Origin: Rhodospirillaceae bacterium
GTDB lineage: Bacteria > Pseudomonadota > Alphaproteobacteria > Rhodospirillales > Casp-alpha2
Assembly: GCA_016845145.1 (NCBI GenBank)
Contig: JAERTE010000112.1
Span: forward strand, 1-64,000
DNA length: 64,000 nucleotides
Direction: 5' to 3'
Every line of letters begins with the position of its first letter. The stretch's first letter is position 1. Shown here piece after piece: positions 19,647 to 28,267 of the stretch. The notes under the pieces were generated by a model, which ran no database searches, was not told the DNA's origin, and saw nothing but the letters and a program-made list of their open reading frames with translations. The position numbers and the translations under genes are program-made.

Positions 19647-20096
19647 ATGGCGAAGACCCCGGTGAACAAGAATTCGAACAAGAAATCGAGTAAGAAATCG
19701 GGCAAGAAAAAGCGGGCTCCGGTCCCAGCCGGCCCAACCCTGGGCGGGCGTCTGCAGATGGCGCGCGAGATGCGGGGCTTGAGTTCGGCGCAACTGGCCC
19801 GGCGTGCCGGAATTTTGGCGAAAACGCTGGCGAACTGGGAAAGCGACCGCTCCGAGCCGCGCGCCAACAAACTGCAAATGGTGGCTGGTGTCTTGAACGT
19901 GCCGCCCATGTGGTTGCTGGGCGGCGCGGCGGCGCGCCTCGAACCCGAGTTCGACGTCGATCTGGAAGAGACCGCCGACTTGGCCTCCAAGGTAGACCGC
20001 TTGATCAAGCTGCATGAGCGCATGTCGACGCTGTTGTTCGAGGTGCAATCTGAGATCTCCCGCCTGCAGACCGAAATCGAGGAGGCGCCGCTTTAA
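19647..20096 (+). CDS. XRE-family helix-turn-helix regulator
   Basis: This 149-residue DNA-binding protein begins with a Lys/Asn/Ser-rich tail (residues 1-25), then a Cro/C1-type helix-turn-helix ('LQMAREMRGLSSAQLARRAG', 'KTLANWESDRSEPRANKLQMVAGVL'), and ends with a coiled-coil-like stretch 'LIKLHERMSTLLFEVQSEISRLQTEIEE' suited to dimerisation. The ATG at 19647 is favoured because 'AAGGCAGG' precedes it. An in-frame ATG at 19629 is the alternative. Target genes are unknown; the neighbours are a secreted small protein and a DUF2892 membrane protein. Confidence 0.75.
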   Translation: MAKTPVNKNSNKKSSKKSGKKKRAPVPAGPTLGGRLQMAREMRGLSSAQLARRAGILAKTLANWESDRSEPRANKLQMVAGVLNVPPMWLLGGAAARLEPEFDVDLEETADLASKVDRLIKLHERMSTLLFEVQSEISRLQTEIEEAPL

Positions 20097-20176
20097 GCCG
20101 CCTTTCCCCAGACGCTCTTGCGCGCCAAAGCCGAAACGTGGTGGAATTCACGCGTGACGGACGGGAAGGCGTGATC

Positions 20177-20503
20177 ATGCTGAGAAAATCCATTTTTACA
20201 GTCCTGTTGGCGGCGCTGGCAGCCGTCTCGGGGCCAGCGAAAGCCGATCAGATCGACGGCCACTGGTGCCAGGGGCTCAAGCATCTCTATATCGATGGGC
20301 CGAAGATCGTGACGCCTGGCGGCAACGAGATCACCGGCGAATACGACCGGCACGGTTTTCGCTACGTAGTGCCGGCGGGCGAACCGGACGCCGGCGCGGC
20401 GATCAGCATGGAACAGATGCATGACGAGCTGATGCACCTGCAATCGAGCGCCAAGCCCGGCGCCGTGCAAAATTGGATACGCTGCAATCGGCAGATCAGT
20501 TAG
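20177..20503 (+). CDS. Small secreted protein, unknown
   Basis: This encodes 108 residues with a clear signal peptide (hydrophobic residues 6-20, then 'PAKADQI'). The mature domain of about 85 residues includes two cysteines ('HWCQGLKHLYI' near its start and 'WIRCNRQIS' at its end), which could form a disulfide linking the termini. No family is recognised. The ATG at 20177 follows 'GGGAAGG'. It probably forms a transcription unit separate from the regulator upstream, 80 bp away. Confidence 0.65.
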   Translation: MLRKSIFTVLLAALAAVSGPAKADQIDGHWCQGLKHLYIDGPKIVTPGGNEITGEYDRHGFRYVVPAGEPDAGAAISMEQMHDELMHLQSSAKPGAVQNWIRCNRQIS

Positions 20504-20544
20504 TAACCAGCGCAGCTAACCTCAAAAGGAACCAGAACGGCCTG

Positions 20545-20559
20545 CGTGACATTGTCACG
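20545..20559. promoter_or_regulatory. Perfect short dyad upstream of the DUF2892 gene
   Basis: CGTGAC-ATT-GTCACG is a perfect 6-bp inverted repeat with a 3-bp centre, 70 bp upstream of the next start codon. Its spacing suits a dimeric regulator. No factor can be named. Confidence 0.3.
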
Positions 20560-20628
20560 GACGCGACCAGCCGTTGCGTCTACACACCGGGCATCATGTC
20601 ATCAAAGACCGGATGGGAAGGGAATAAT

Positions 20629-20844
20629 ATGACCAAGAACGTCGGAAGCATCGACAAAATTCTCAGGGTTGCAGTGGGCGCGGTACTGATTGCCTACGCC
20701 TTGAATCTCATCGCGCCGGATACCGGCTACAACGTCTGGGGCTGGATCGGCATCGTGCCGGTCATCACCGCGTTTGTGAGCTTTTGCCCGGCCTATACGC
20801 TGCTGGGGATTAAGACGAATAAGAGTGGTGAGGCGGAAGCGTAA
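20629..20844 (+). CDS. DUF2892 (YgaP transmembrane-like) protein
   Basis: This small inner-membrane protein of 71 residues has two membrane segments (about 12-28 and 36-56), a start 'MTKNVGSIDKILRVAVG' and 'FCPAYTLLGI' near the end, the usual signature of DUF2892. Family members occur alone or fused to rhodanese domains, and the cysteine in the 'CPAY' motif is conserved. Here there is no rhodanese. A ribosome site 'GGGAAGGG' lies 6 nt upstream. Confidence 0.85.
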   Translation: MTKNVGSIDKILRVAVGAVLIAYALNLIAPDTGYNVWGWIGIVPVITAFVSFCPAYTLLGIKTNKSGEAEA

Positions 20845-21012
20845 AGCCGCAATCACGCCTTGCGCTGCAGCAAGTGATGACAAACCCCGCTTGGGTGACT
20901 GGGCGGAGTTTGTCGTTGTTGGCCGCCTGCAAACATTGACGCCGCCGCCCTGCGCGCCTAGGTTCGCCGCGCTGTTGAAGCTGCATTACGACGACCTGGG
21001 GCGTTACCGATC

Positions 21013-22596
21013 ATGACCGATATCCGCGCACTTGCCGAACATGCCAAGGCCTGGCCCTTTGCCGAAGCCAAAGCGCTGCTGAAGCGCGTCGGCACCAAGG
21101 TGCCGGAAAAGGGCTACGTGCTGTTTGAGACAGGCTACGGGCCGTCGGGCCTGCCGCATATCGGCACATTCGGCGAGGTCGCCCGGACCCTCATGGTGCG
21201 CCACGCATTCGAGCAGATAAGCGACACCCCGACGCGCCTGTTCGCGTTTTCCGACGATATGGACGGATTGCGCAAGGTGCCCGACAATATACCCGAACAA
21301 GACATGGTCGCCGAACATCTGGGCAAGCCGCTGACCGCCATTCCCGACCCGTTCGGCACGCACGAAAGTTTCGGTGCACACAACAACGCGCGGCTTTGTG
21401 CGTTCCTCGATGAGTTCGGTTTCGACTATGAATTCGTCAGCGCTACCGAGTGCTATACGTCGGGACGATTCGATGAGACGCTCTTGGGTGTGCTTGGCCA
21501 CTACGACGATGTGATCAACGTGATCTTGCCGACGCTGGGAACTGAGCGTCAGGCCACCTATAGCCCATTTTTGCCGGTGTGTCCGAAAACAGGGCGCGTG
21601 TTGCAGGTGCCGGTGGTTGAGCACGATGCCGATGCAGGCACCATCGTTTATGAAGATGAAGACGGTACGCGCGTCGAGACGCTGGTCACGGGGGGCAAGT
21701 GCAAGCTGCAATGGAAGGCAGACTGGGCCATGCGTTGGGCGGCATTGGATGTGGATTATGAGATGTCTGGAAAGGATTTGATCGATTCGGTCAAGTTGTC
21801 GGGACGCATTTGCCGCATCCTCAAGGGCAATCCGCCGGTCGGGTTTACGTATGAATTGTTCCTGGACGAAAAGGGCGAGAAGATTTCCAAGTCCATTGGC
21901 AATGGGCTTTCCGTGGAGGAGTGGTTGCGCTATGCGCCGCCGGAAAGCCTGGCGCAGTTTATGTTCCAAAAACCGAAAGCCGCGAAACGTTTGTATTTTG
22001 ATGTCATTCCGAGACAGGTGGACGATTATTTGCAGCATCTTTCGGGTTACGCGTCCCAAGAGCCCGCGCGCCAGATCGAGAACCCCACTTGGCACATCCA
22101 CCGGGGCCCGCCGCCGGCGGAAGACGCGCATCTGAGCTACAATATCTTGCTCAACCTCGCCAGTGTTTGCCACACCGAAGACCCAGGCGTGCTTTGGCAC
22201 TTTATCTCGCGCTACCGGCCCGATGCCTCACCCGAGACGGCACCGATGCTTGATAAACTCGCCGGATATGCGATCAACTATTACCGCGATTTCGTCAAGC
22301 CGGCCAAGCAATACCGCGCGCCAGATGACAAAGAGCGCGCCGCCATGGAAGACCTACGCTCTTCCCTACAAGGCCTGGACGCGGAGTCAAATGCGGAGAC
22401 AATCCAGAGCGAAGTCTACGAAGTCGGCAAGCGCCACGAATTCGGGAACCTGAAGGACTGGTTCAAGTGCTTGTACGAGGTTCTGTTGGGCCAATCGCAA
22501 GGACCGCGCATGGGTTCGTTCGTCGCACTTTACGGTATCAATGAGACCGTGGAGTTGATCGGTAAGGCGTTGGCCGGCGAGGATTTGGCCAACTAG
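21013..22596 (+). CDS. lysS: Lysyl-tRNA synthetase, class I
   Basis: This charges tRNA-Lys with lysine. The protein is 527 residues and is the class I (archaeal-type) enzyme found in most alphaproteobacteria instead of the class II LysS/LysU of E. coli. The Rossmann-fold HIGH motif appears as '[13 protein letters not shown]' near residues 43-55 and the KMSKS motif as '[12 protein letters not shown]' near residue 292. The C-terminal part is an all-helical anticodon-binding cage. It is convergent with the aminotransferase gene that ends 10 bp downstream. Confidence 0.95.
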   Translation: MTDIRALAEHAKAWPFAEAKALLKRVGTKVPEKGYVLFETGYGPSGLPHIGTFGEVARTLMVRHAFEQISDTPTRLFAFSDDMDGLRKVPDNIPEQDMVAEHLGKPLTAIPDPFGTHESFGAHNNARLCAFLDEFGFDYEFVSATECYTSGRFDETLLGVLGHYDDVINVILPTLGTERQATYSPFLPVCPKTGRVLQVPVVEHDADAGTIVYEDEDGTRVETLVTGGKCKLQWKADWAMRWAALDVDYEMSGKDLIDSVKLSGRICRILKGNPPVGFTYELFLDEKGEKISKSIGNGLSVEEWLRYAPPESLAQFMFQKPKAAKRLYFDVIPRQVDDYLQHLSGYASQEPARQIENPTWHIHRGPPPAEDAHLSYNILLNLASVCHTEDPGVLWHFISRYRPDASPETAPMLDKLAGYAINYYRDFVKPAKQYRAPDDKERAAMEDLRSSLQGLDAESNAETIQSEVYEVGKRHEFGNLKDWFKCLYEVLLGQSQGPRMGSFVALYGINETVELIGKALAGEDLAN

Positions 22597-22606
22597 GGTT
22601 TACCAG

Positions 22607-23467
22607 TTAGCGGCAAGTCTCGGCGTATTTGAAGTAGAGTTCGCGCGCACGGTTGTAGAGCGGCCCCGGTTGCAGGTTGCGCTCTTCATAACGCGTGCAG
22701 GGCATGACCTTGGCGTAGTTGCCGGTGGCGAACAACTCGTCGGCGCTCGCCAATTCGCCCGGAGCGATAGCGCGCTCGTGCACTTCGACGCCGTCGTCTT
22801 TCAGCAGTTGAATAACGCGCTGGCGGGTAACGCCGTTCAAGAACGTGCCGTTGATGGCCGGTGTGTGCACGGCGCCATCTTGGGTCATGAACAGGTTGGC
22901 GTATGAAAATTCGGCCACATTCCCAAGCGGGTCCAAGGTCACACCCGTATCGAAACCTTTGGCGTTGGCTTCGTTGACGCCACGCGCCACGTTCGGGTAG
23001 AGGCACGACGCTTTGGCTTCTGTCGGTGCCATGTCGGGCGCGGGCCGGCGGAAGCTGCTTACGCAAGCCGAGAAGCCATCGGGCGCGGGCAGAGGTGATT
23101 CTCCCACGTGGATGATCAATTCCGTGCTTGCCGGCTCCGGTGTGATGAAGCCGCCAGTCGGGTACAGCATGGGGCAGATGTAAAGTTCGGCGTCGCTTGG
23201 AAACTTGGCGATACCCTCCAGCGAAAGCGCAATGATCTCGTCGGCGCCAAGCGGCGATTTCAACCCCATGACCTCGGCTGAGCGGATTAGCCGCTGGCAA
23301 TGACGATCGAGGTCCGGTACCGCGCCGGCGAGGGAGCGCGCACCGTCGAAGACGGCGGACGCGAGCCAGAAGCCATGGTCGCGCGGTTTGATCAGCGCGG
23401 GGCTGCCGTCCTGCCAGACTCCGTCCGCAAAAGTAACGGCGTCGCCGACAGCACCGGATTTGGCCAT
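22607..23467 (-). CDS. Fold-type IV PLP aminotransferase (branched-chain aminotransferase-like)
   Basis: This 286-residue protein is a second member of the class IV aminotransferase family in the window. The PLP lysine is Lys152 in 'TEAKASCLYPN', and the cofactor-binding block is 'NVAEFSYANLFM'. The N-terminus carries 'DHGFWLASAVFDGARSL'. It differs clearly from the 6.2-kb IlvE and is closer to the group annotated as branched-chain aminotransferase with uncertain substrate. A good ribosome site 'GGAAGGA' precedes the ATG. It is 29 bp downstream of the S24 repressor gene, so the two may be cotranscribed. Confidence 0.8.
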   Translation of the reverse strand: MAKSGAVGDAVTFADGVWQDGSPALIKPRDHGFWLASAVFDGARSLAGAVPDLDRHCQRLIRSAEVMGLKSPLGADEIIALSLEGIAKFPSDAELYICPMLYPTGGFITPEPASTELIIHVGESPLPAPDGFSACVSSFRRPAPDMAPTEAKASCLYPNVARGVNEANAKGFDTGVTLDPLGNVAEFSYANLFMTQDGAVHTPAINGTFLNGVTRQRVIQLLKDDGVEVHERAIAPGELASADELFATGNYAKVMPCTRYEERNLQPGPLYNRARELYFKYAETCR

Positions 23468-23496
23468 GATGCGTCCTTCCGCAGGGAATTTGAGGG

Positions 23497-24129
23497 TTAC
23501 TGGCTCGCCCAGATAACGCGCGCCATCCAGTCGACTTCCTCAATCGGCAACACACGGTCTTCGTGTAGGGGATTCAGCGACTGCAACTCGATTCGGCTGG
23601 CCGTCTGGCGTGCCAGGATTTTGGCGAGTATTTCGCCTTCTGTGGTTTTTACGACCACCCGGTCATTGCGCCGAATGTTGGCTTCCGGAGAAACAATGAC
23701 AATATCGCCGTCACGGAAGACTGGCGCCATGCTGTCGCCGCGGATTTCCAACGCATAAGCTCGTGGATCGGAGAAACCCGGAAATGGAATCTCGTCCCAG
23801 CCGCTGCCGGTGGGAAAACCGGCGTCATCGAAGAAACCTTGCGAGCCGGCTTGCGCCAGCCCAATCAGCGGGATGTTGCGGTAGACGCCGGCGCCGGCGC
23901 CATCGCCGATAAAGGAAACAAATTCGTTCAATGTTGCGCCGGTCGCGATCAAGACCTTGGCGACACTCTCGGTGCTGGGCCAGCGGTTCTTGCCTTCGCG
24001 CGTGACGCGTTTGCTTTTATTGAACGTCGTGGGGTCGAGCCCGGCGCGTCGCGCGAGTCCAGATGCCGACAGGCCGTATTCCCGCGCCAGCCGGTCAATC
24101 GCTCTCCAAACATCAGCATGTGTCAGCAT
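23497..24129 (-). CDS. S24-type (LexA/C1-like) transcriptional repressor
   Basis: This 210-residue protein has an N-terminal helix-turn-helix ('YGLSASGLARRAGLDPTTFNK', about residues 18-38) and a C-terminal S24 peptidase domain. The catalytic Ser133 lies in 'IRGDSMAPVFRDGD' and the general-base Lys is probably Lys170 in 'GEILAKIL'. A possible self-cleavage site Ala-Gly sits in 'LAQAGSQG' near residue 94. It resembles prophage repressors that cleave on RecA activation. It is divergent from the phage-like gene at 24269, and the shared region holds a dyad overlapping a promoter. Confidence 0.88.
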   Translation of the reverse strand: MLTHADVWRAIDRLAREYGLSASGLARRAGLDPTTFNKSKRVTREGKNRWPSTESVAKVLIATGATLNEFVSFIGDGAGAGVYRNIPLIGLAQAGSQGFFDDAGFPTGSGWDEIPFPGFSDPRAYALEIRGDSMAPVFRDGDIVIVSPEANIRRNDRVVVKTTEGEILAKILARQTASRIELQSLNPLHEDRVLPIEEVDWMARVIWASQ

Positions 24130-24187
24130 GGGACTATTCTCCGGTATCTGGGGCTATAAGTCAGTAGGAATAAGATAATAACTTAGG

Positions 24188-24217
24188 TTGACTTTCTAGT
24201 CAAATCAAATATATAAA
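24188..24217 (+). promoter_or_regulatory. Promoter overlapping a dyad operator, upstream of the phage-like genes
   Basis: The -35 TTGACT (24188-24193) is followed after 18 bp by TATAAA (24212-24217). The -35 is one arm of a perfect dyad TTGACT-TTCT-AGTCAA (24188-24203). The site lies between the divergent S24 repressor and the first phage-like gene, exactly where a C1-type repressor would bind to silence rightward transcription. The regulator-site link is inferred. Confidence 0.6.
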
Positions 24218-24268
24218 GAACAAATTTCTAATGATGCAGCTATAAATAGTGTTTGGGGGTTATTTTCG

Positions 24269-24640
24269 ATGCCAAGGAAACGATTCGTTCCGTCGCGATC
24301 CCGGGTCTTGCCCGAAGCGCCATTTACCAGTGCGGAGGAGGCATGGTTTTGGTTTATGCGCTCGCAGAAGCTGCGGTGGGAGGGCGGCTCAATCGGTGAC
24401 AAATCGGTGAATGAAATGCGGCCATGCGATCCGGATGACATTTACCGCGCGGTAAAACAGCTGTTCAGTGGCGGCCACATCCATCGGGCGCATGTGCAGG
24501 TACTCCATCGGTTCGGAGTGCTTGATCGTTCGCCCGACTTCCGCTGTCCCGAGGAGATCATAGCGCATCGTTTGTGGGAGGAAGCACTGGATAAAATGAC
24601 CAGTATTCTTCGTAAAAAGGAGATTGTTGAATGGACGTGA
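24269..24640 (+). CDS. Hypothetical protein at the start of the phage-like module
   Basis: This encodes 123 residues, start 'MPRKRFVPSRSRVLPEAPF', with 'SAEEAWFWFMRSQKLRWEG' and 'DIYRAVKQLFSGGHIHRAHVQVLHRFG'. The central part reads like a helical DNA-associated or packaging-associated protein but no family is recognised. It is the first gene behind the repressor-controlled promoter and overlaps the next gene by 10 bp, typical of compact phage operons. Confidence 0.6.
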   Translation: MPRKRFVPSRSRVLPEAPFTSAEEAWFWFMRSQKLRWEGGSIGDKSVNEMRPCDPDDIYRAVKQLFSGGHIHRAHVQVLHRFGVLDRSPDFRCPEEIIAHRLWEEALDKMTSILRKKEIVEWT

Positions 24641-25080
24641 ACGGCGAGATAGGGGCGCCGATAATGGACCCATCAGGCTCGGCTGAGAGATCGGATGCAG
24701 CAAGGTTTTCTCTGAAGGAATGTAGGGCCGTTATCGTGTTTACAGGCAGAACCGATGTCTGGTGGCTGCGATTTTTGCGATCCGGATTTAAGCATTGCTA
24801 TGCCGTTGTCGAGGATCGAGGTCAATGGGTGGTGTACAATCCGGCTTCTCACAAGACTGATATCATCGTGATTGGTTCCTATCCAATGGCACGATTGATG
24901 GATCGGTTGTATGGGAACAAGGAAGTGATTGTGGGGATGCGGGTTCGCAATGCGCCAAACCGAATGGCACCAATCCGACCATTTAGTTGCGTTGAGGCGG
25001 TCAAGCGATTGCTGGGCATTCGCGCTCCATACGCGTTTACGCCGTGGCAGTTGTATAAGCATTTGATCAGAAATACGTAA
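24631..25080 (+). CDS. Phage-associated protein, possibly papain-like
   Basis: This encodes 149 residues. Two blocks stand out: 'FKHCYAVVEDRGQWVVYNP' in the middle and 'FSCVEAVKRLLGIRAPYAFTPWQLYKHLI' (quoted as adjoining parts) at the C-terminus. A histidine strand followed later by a Cys at a helix start is the order seen in circularly permuted NlpC/P60 (LRAT/YiiX-like) folds, so a cysteine-hydrolase fold is conceivable. This is an inference from two motifs only. It overlaps the preceding gene by 10 bp. Confidence 0.55.
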   Translation: MDVNGEIGAPIMDPSGSAERSDAARFSLKECRAVIVFTGRTDVWWLRFLRSGFKHCYAVVEDRGQWVVYNPASHKTDIIVIGSYPMARLMDRLYGNKEVIVGMRVRNAPNRMAPIRPFSCVEAVKRLLGIRAPYAFTPWQLYKHLIRNT

Positions 25081-25106
25081 AAAAACCCAAAAATTAGAAA
25101 AAATTC

Positions 25107-25135
25107 TTGACATATAGGAAATTATAGCATACATT
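25107..25135 (+). promoter_or_regulatory. Promoter before the portal-capsid genes
   Basis: TTGACA (25107-25112), a 17-bp spacer and TACATT (25130-25135) make a good sigma-70-type promoter inside an AT-rich gap. Transcription would start near 25142 and at once enter the hairpin region at 25152-25203. Confidence 0.6.
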
Positions 25136-25167
25136 CCGTTTCAGTGAAGGGGGACAGGTGTGTCCAA

Positions 25168-25203
25168 AAAACGCCGACGCAGGCTGCGCCGGCGTTTTAT
25201 TTT
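25168..25203 (+). terminator. Rho-independent terminator, possibly bidirectional
   Basis: A 9-bp stem (25168-25176 with 25190-25198), one mismatch and four further pairs close a 3-nt loop, with T-rich sequence after it and A-rich sequence before. A smaller hairpin GGACA-GGTG-TGTCC lies just upstream at 25152-25165. Confidence 0.8.
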
Positions 25204-25258
25204 GGTCATCACCGATCCCTAACTCTCGGACATTCCAAATTGAAACAGGAGTTTAGCC

Positions 25259-25492
25259 ATGGGTGGTTTCTTCTCACCGCCGAAACTTCCGCCACCTCCA
25301 TCGCCGCCGCCCGCCGCACCGGACCTGGCGGAGGAAGAACGTAAGCGCCGGTTGCAGGCTATGGAACGCCGACGCCGTGGTCGCACCGGGACCATTGTCA
25401 CATCGGACCGCGGGTTTCTTAGCCCAGGTGTCGGATTGGGCGCGCAACGCCGCCATCAGAGATCAGGTAAGAAAACGTTGTTGGGAGAATGA
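25259..25492 (+). CDS. Small proline-rich phage protein
   Basis: This encodes 77 residues starting 'MGGFFSPPKLPPPPSPPP', then a Glu/Arg-rich helix 'EEERKRRLQAMERRRRG' and 'TIVTSDRG'. Short proteins of this composition sit directly before the portal gene in many podovirus-like prophages. Function is unknown. The stop codon overlaps an ATG in an ATGA arrangement, so it is translationally coupled to the portal gene. Confidence 0.7.
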   Translation: MGGFFSPPKLPPPPSPPPAAPDLAEEERKRRLQAMERRRRGRTGTIVTSDRGFLSPGVGLGAQRRHQRSGKKTLLGE

Positions 25493-25494
25493 CA

Positions 25495-27063
25495 ATGGAA
25501 GAGATGACGGCCAAACAAATTCTCGACCGTTACAATCGGGCAAGAGAACGCAGAGCGAATTGGGAGACACATTGGCGAGAGTGTTATGACTACGCCATGC
25601 CACACCGGGAAAGCGCCGTCTTTATGAGCGAACCTGGCGGCAAACGGGCAGACAAATTATTTGACGGAACGGCACCTGATGCCGTCGAGCAATTAGCCGC
25701 AAGTCTCTTGTCGCAACTGACACCACCTTGGGCGCGTTGGTTCGGCTTGGCGGAAGGAAGTGATCTGAGTCCGGATGAGAAAGACCTTGTTGCCATGGCG
25801 TTGGAGACTGCCACCGACGTCTTGCAGGCGCATTTCGACAAATCCAACTTTGCCGTCGAAATGCACCAATGTTATCTCGATTTGGTGACGGCGGGAACGG
25901 CATGTTTGTTGTTTGAAGAGGCGCCGCTCGGTGAGGCGTCAGCATTTCGGTTTCTCGCAGTTCCCTTGTCACAGGTTGTTTTCGAAGAAGATGCATCCGG
26001 AAGGCTCGATAGCACCTTCCGGCGTTCGGAGTTGCGGCCAACCGAATTGATCAAGCGGTTCCCGGACGCTGAAGTTGATGACGCGTTGCGCAAACGCGGC
26101 ATTGAGGACCCGGCATTCCGTATCGCTGTTGTCGAAGCCGTTATCGCGTCGGACGATGGGTTCGTCTACCACGCAATCCGTGATGGCGGAGAGCCCGGCT
26201 CAGGCGAGGCGCAGGTTCTGGCGATGGGGAAATTCCGCCGATCACCGTTCATCAATTTCCGCTGGATGAAAGCACCTGGCGAAATTTATGGCCGCTCGCC
26301 TGTTATGAAGGCGTTACCCGACATCAAAACCGCAAACAAAGTGGTCGAGTTGGTGCTGAAGAATGCATCAATAGCGGTCACGGGTATTTGGCAGGCTGAC
26401 GATGACGGTGTTCTCAATCCTGCAGCCATCAAACTGACACCTGGGACCATTATCCCGAAAGCTGTCGGTTCGGCGGGCCTGTCTCCACTAGAAGCACCTG
26501 GCCGGTTCGATCTATCTGAACTGGTGCTTAAGGACCTTCGTCAACAAATTCGTCGGGCATTACTTGCCGACAAGTTGAGCCAGCCCGACACACCGAGAAT
26601 GACGGCAACTGAAGTTCTGGAGCGTTCATCCGAAGTTGCGAGACTGCTTGGTGCGACTTTTGGCCGTCTGCAGTCGGAACTTTTGACGCCCTTGGTGGAA
26701 CGGGCTGTTGCCATACTGTCGCGGCGAGGCGCTATTGAACCCATTCGGATCGATGGCCGTATGGTGGAACTGGAATATCGTTCGCCCCTGGCGCGTGATC
26801 AGGCGCGGCGAGATGCACAAAATACGATCGCCTGGTTGGAGGCAATGAAGGCGGTTGGCCCGGAAGCGGCCATGGCAGTCGATCAACTGGCAGTCGTGGA
26901 ATGGTTGGCGCGCGCCTTTGGCGTGCCGCGCAGCCTTATACGGTCGCGGCTGGATGGTGCGGGTGTGATCGAACCTGTGTCGGGATTGACCGTGGACGCT
27001 ATCTCCGCTTTGGGACAGCCGGAGGAATTCATGACACCGGAGGCAATTCATGCGGACAACTGA
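25495..27063 (+). CDS. Phage portal (head-to-tail connector) protein
   Basis: This structural protein forms the dodecameric ring through which DNA enters the phage head. It is 522 residues from ATG 25495; ATG 25489, which overlaps the upstream stop codon and the ribosome site 'GGGAGA', is the alternative. The pattern fits the podovirus head-tail connector family: 'RANWETHWRECYDYAMPH', 'KLFDGTAPDAVEQLAASLLSQLTPP', 'FINFRWMKAPGEIYGRSPVM' and 'MTATEVLERSSEVARLLG' (blocks quoted separately). No terminase gene is nearby. Confidence 0.85.
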   Translation: MEEMTAKQILDRYNRARERRANWETHWRECYDYAMPHRESAVFMSEPGGKRADKLFDGTAPDAVEQLAASLLSQLTPPWARWFGLAEGSDLSPDEKDLVAMALETATDVLQAHFDKSNFAVEMHQCYLDLVTAGTACLLFEEAPLGEASAFRFLAVPLSQVVFEEDASGRLDSTFRRSELRPTELIKRFPDAEVDDALRKRGIEDPAFRIAVVEAVIASDDGFVYHAIRDGGEPGSGEAQVLAMGKFRRSPFINFRWMKAPGEIYGRSPVMKALPDIKTANKVVELVLKNASIAVTGIWQADDDGVLNPAAIKLTPGTIIPKAVGSAGLSPLEAPGRFDLSELVLKDLRQQIRRALLADKLSQPDTPRMTATEVLERSSEVARLLGATFGRLQSELLTPLVERAVAILSRRGAIEPIRIDGRMVELEYRSPLARDQARRDAQNTIAWLEAMKAVGPEAAMAVDQLAVVEWLARAFGVPRSLIRSRLDGAGVIEPVSGLTVDAISALGQPEEFMTPEAIHADN

Positions 27064-27394
27064 TTTCGATGGATGGGGATGGTTTCAGCCCGATCTCGCT
27101 GATGCGCCGGATCCGGACGCGTCTGAAGCTTTGGTCGCCAGAGACGAACTGCCGGGTATAGCGGCACGTTGCTTCCGGAGATCGGATGGGAAGCGCCTGC
27201 TTATGCATCTTCGTCAGATCACTGTGGAACGTGGGTTGGCGCCGGGTGCTTCCGAAGCGGTTCTGCGGCATCTGGAGGGCCAACGCCAACTGGTCAAATA
27301 CCTGGAAGCGCTCGTCGCCGATGGTCGCGCTGGTCGCGCTGGTCCGACGGTTCAAACCGCACAACAGAATTATTCTCAAGGAGATGACAAATGA
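27050..27394 (+). CDS. Hypothetical phage-module protein
   Basis: This encodes 114 residues, overlapping the portal gene by 14 bp and preceded by 'CCGGAGG' at a good distance. It has an acidic N-terminus ('DLADAPDPDASEALVARDELPG') and a C-terminal helix 'AVLRHLEGQRQLVKYLEALVADG' (ending partly repeated 'AGRAG'). In podovirus-like modules a small unknown gene often occupies this place between portal and scaffold. No function can be assigned. Confidence 0.6.
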   Translation: MRTTDFDGWGWFQPDLADAPDPDASEALVARDELPGIAARCFRRSDGKRLLMHLRQITVERGLAPGASEAVLRHLEGQRQLVKYLEALVADGRAGRAGPTVQTAQQNYSQGDDK

Positions 27395-28149
27395 ACGACG
27401 CTAAAACAGAACTCGCAGCCGGGAACGAAATGGTCGATCCGGGCCTGGGAGGTCAGGAAATCTCCACCAACGATCTGGCCGGTTCGGACGTAGATATGGG
27501 GGCCGGCGGAGGAGCCAAGCGGCCTGCTGGATTGCCCGAAAAGTTCTGGGATGACGACCAACAGACTGTACGGGCCGATGCTCTGGCCAATTCCTACATT
27601 GCTCTCGAGCAGAAATTCGGCAGCTTGGAACCGCGCGATTTTCCCGAAACCCCCGATGATTATCAAATCGTGGCCGAGGAAGGCGCTCCGCAGGTGGATC
27701 CCGAGGTGAACGCCCGCCTGCATGAGGCGGGCTTCAGTCAGGCGCAAGCGCAATTGGTGTATGACCTGGCCAGTGAGTATTTGATGCCGATGGTTGCGGA
27801 AGTGACCTCGGAGTATTCGCGCCGATCAGAAATCGATGAGCTGACGAAACATTTTGGTGGTGAGGATCGTTGGGGAGAGGTTTCCGGCCAGATCAGGGAT
27901 TGGGGCAAAGCCAATCTGTCGGAAGGTGTGTTTCACAACTTGTCTTCAACAATGGCCGGTGTGAAGGCCATGCATGACATGATGTCAGCTGAAGAACCGG
28001 CGATGATGCGAGAGGGGCGTGCGGAGGGAGGGCCAGAGTCTGAATCCGCACTACGCACACTGATGCGTGACCCCAAATACTGGCGCGATCACGATCCGGC
28101 AATTGTCGCAAAGGTTAAAGCGGGATTCGAGCGACTATACCCCGACTGA
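27391..28149 (+). CDS. Phage capsid assembly scaffolding protein
   Basis: This encodes 252 residues with strongly acidic composition. 'GLPEKFWDDDQQTVRADALANSY' and 'DYQIVAEEG' at the N-terminal half, and the helical middle 'LHEAGFSQAQAQLVYDLASEYLMP', match T7 gp9-like scaffold proteins that guide procapsid assembly and leave before packaging. It overlaps the previous gene in an ATGA arrangement and has 'AAGGAG' as ribosome site. In complete phages the major capsid gene follows directly; here it is 2.6 kb away. Confidence 0.78.
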   Translation: MNDAKTELAAGNEMVDPGLGGQEISTNDLAGSDVDMGAGGGAKRPAGLPEKFWDDDQQTVRADALANSYIALEQKFGSLEPRDFPETPDDYQIVAEEGAPQVDPEVNARLHEAGFSQAQAQLVYDLASEYLMPMVAEVTSEYSRRSEIDELTKHFGGEDRWGEVSGQIRDWGKANLSEGVFHNLSSTMAGVKAMHDMMSAEEPAMMREGRAEGGPESESALRTLMRDPKYWRDHDPAIVAKVKAGFERLYPD

Positions 28150-28217
28150 TACTCAGCTTGGCTAGAGGCTCACTCTCGCTTCGCGTCACGTGAGATCAAA
28201 ACAAAGGAAGCTGAAAG

Positions 28218-28239
28218 GCCGCCGAAAGGCGGCTTTTTT
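28218..28239 (+). terminator. Rho-independent terminator after the scaffold gene
   Basis: A 6-bp GC stem (GCCGCC, 28218-28223, with GGCGGC, 28228-28233) closes a GAAA loop and is followed by six T residues (28234-28239). Confidence 0.88.
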
Positions 28240-28267
28240 GCGTCTCGAACCGAATGGAGGAAGAAAT

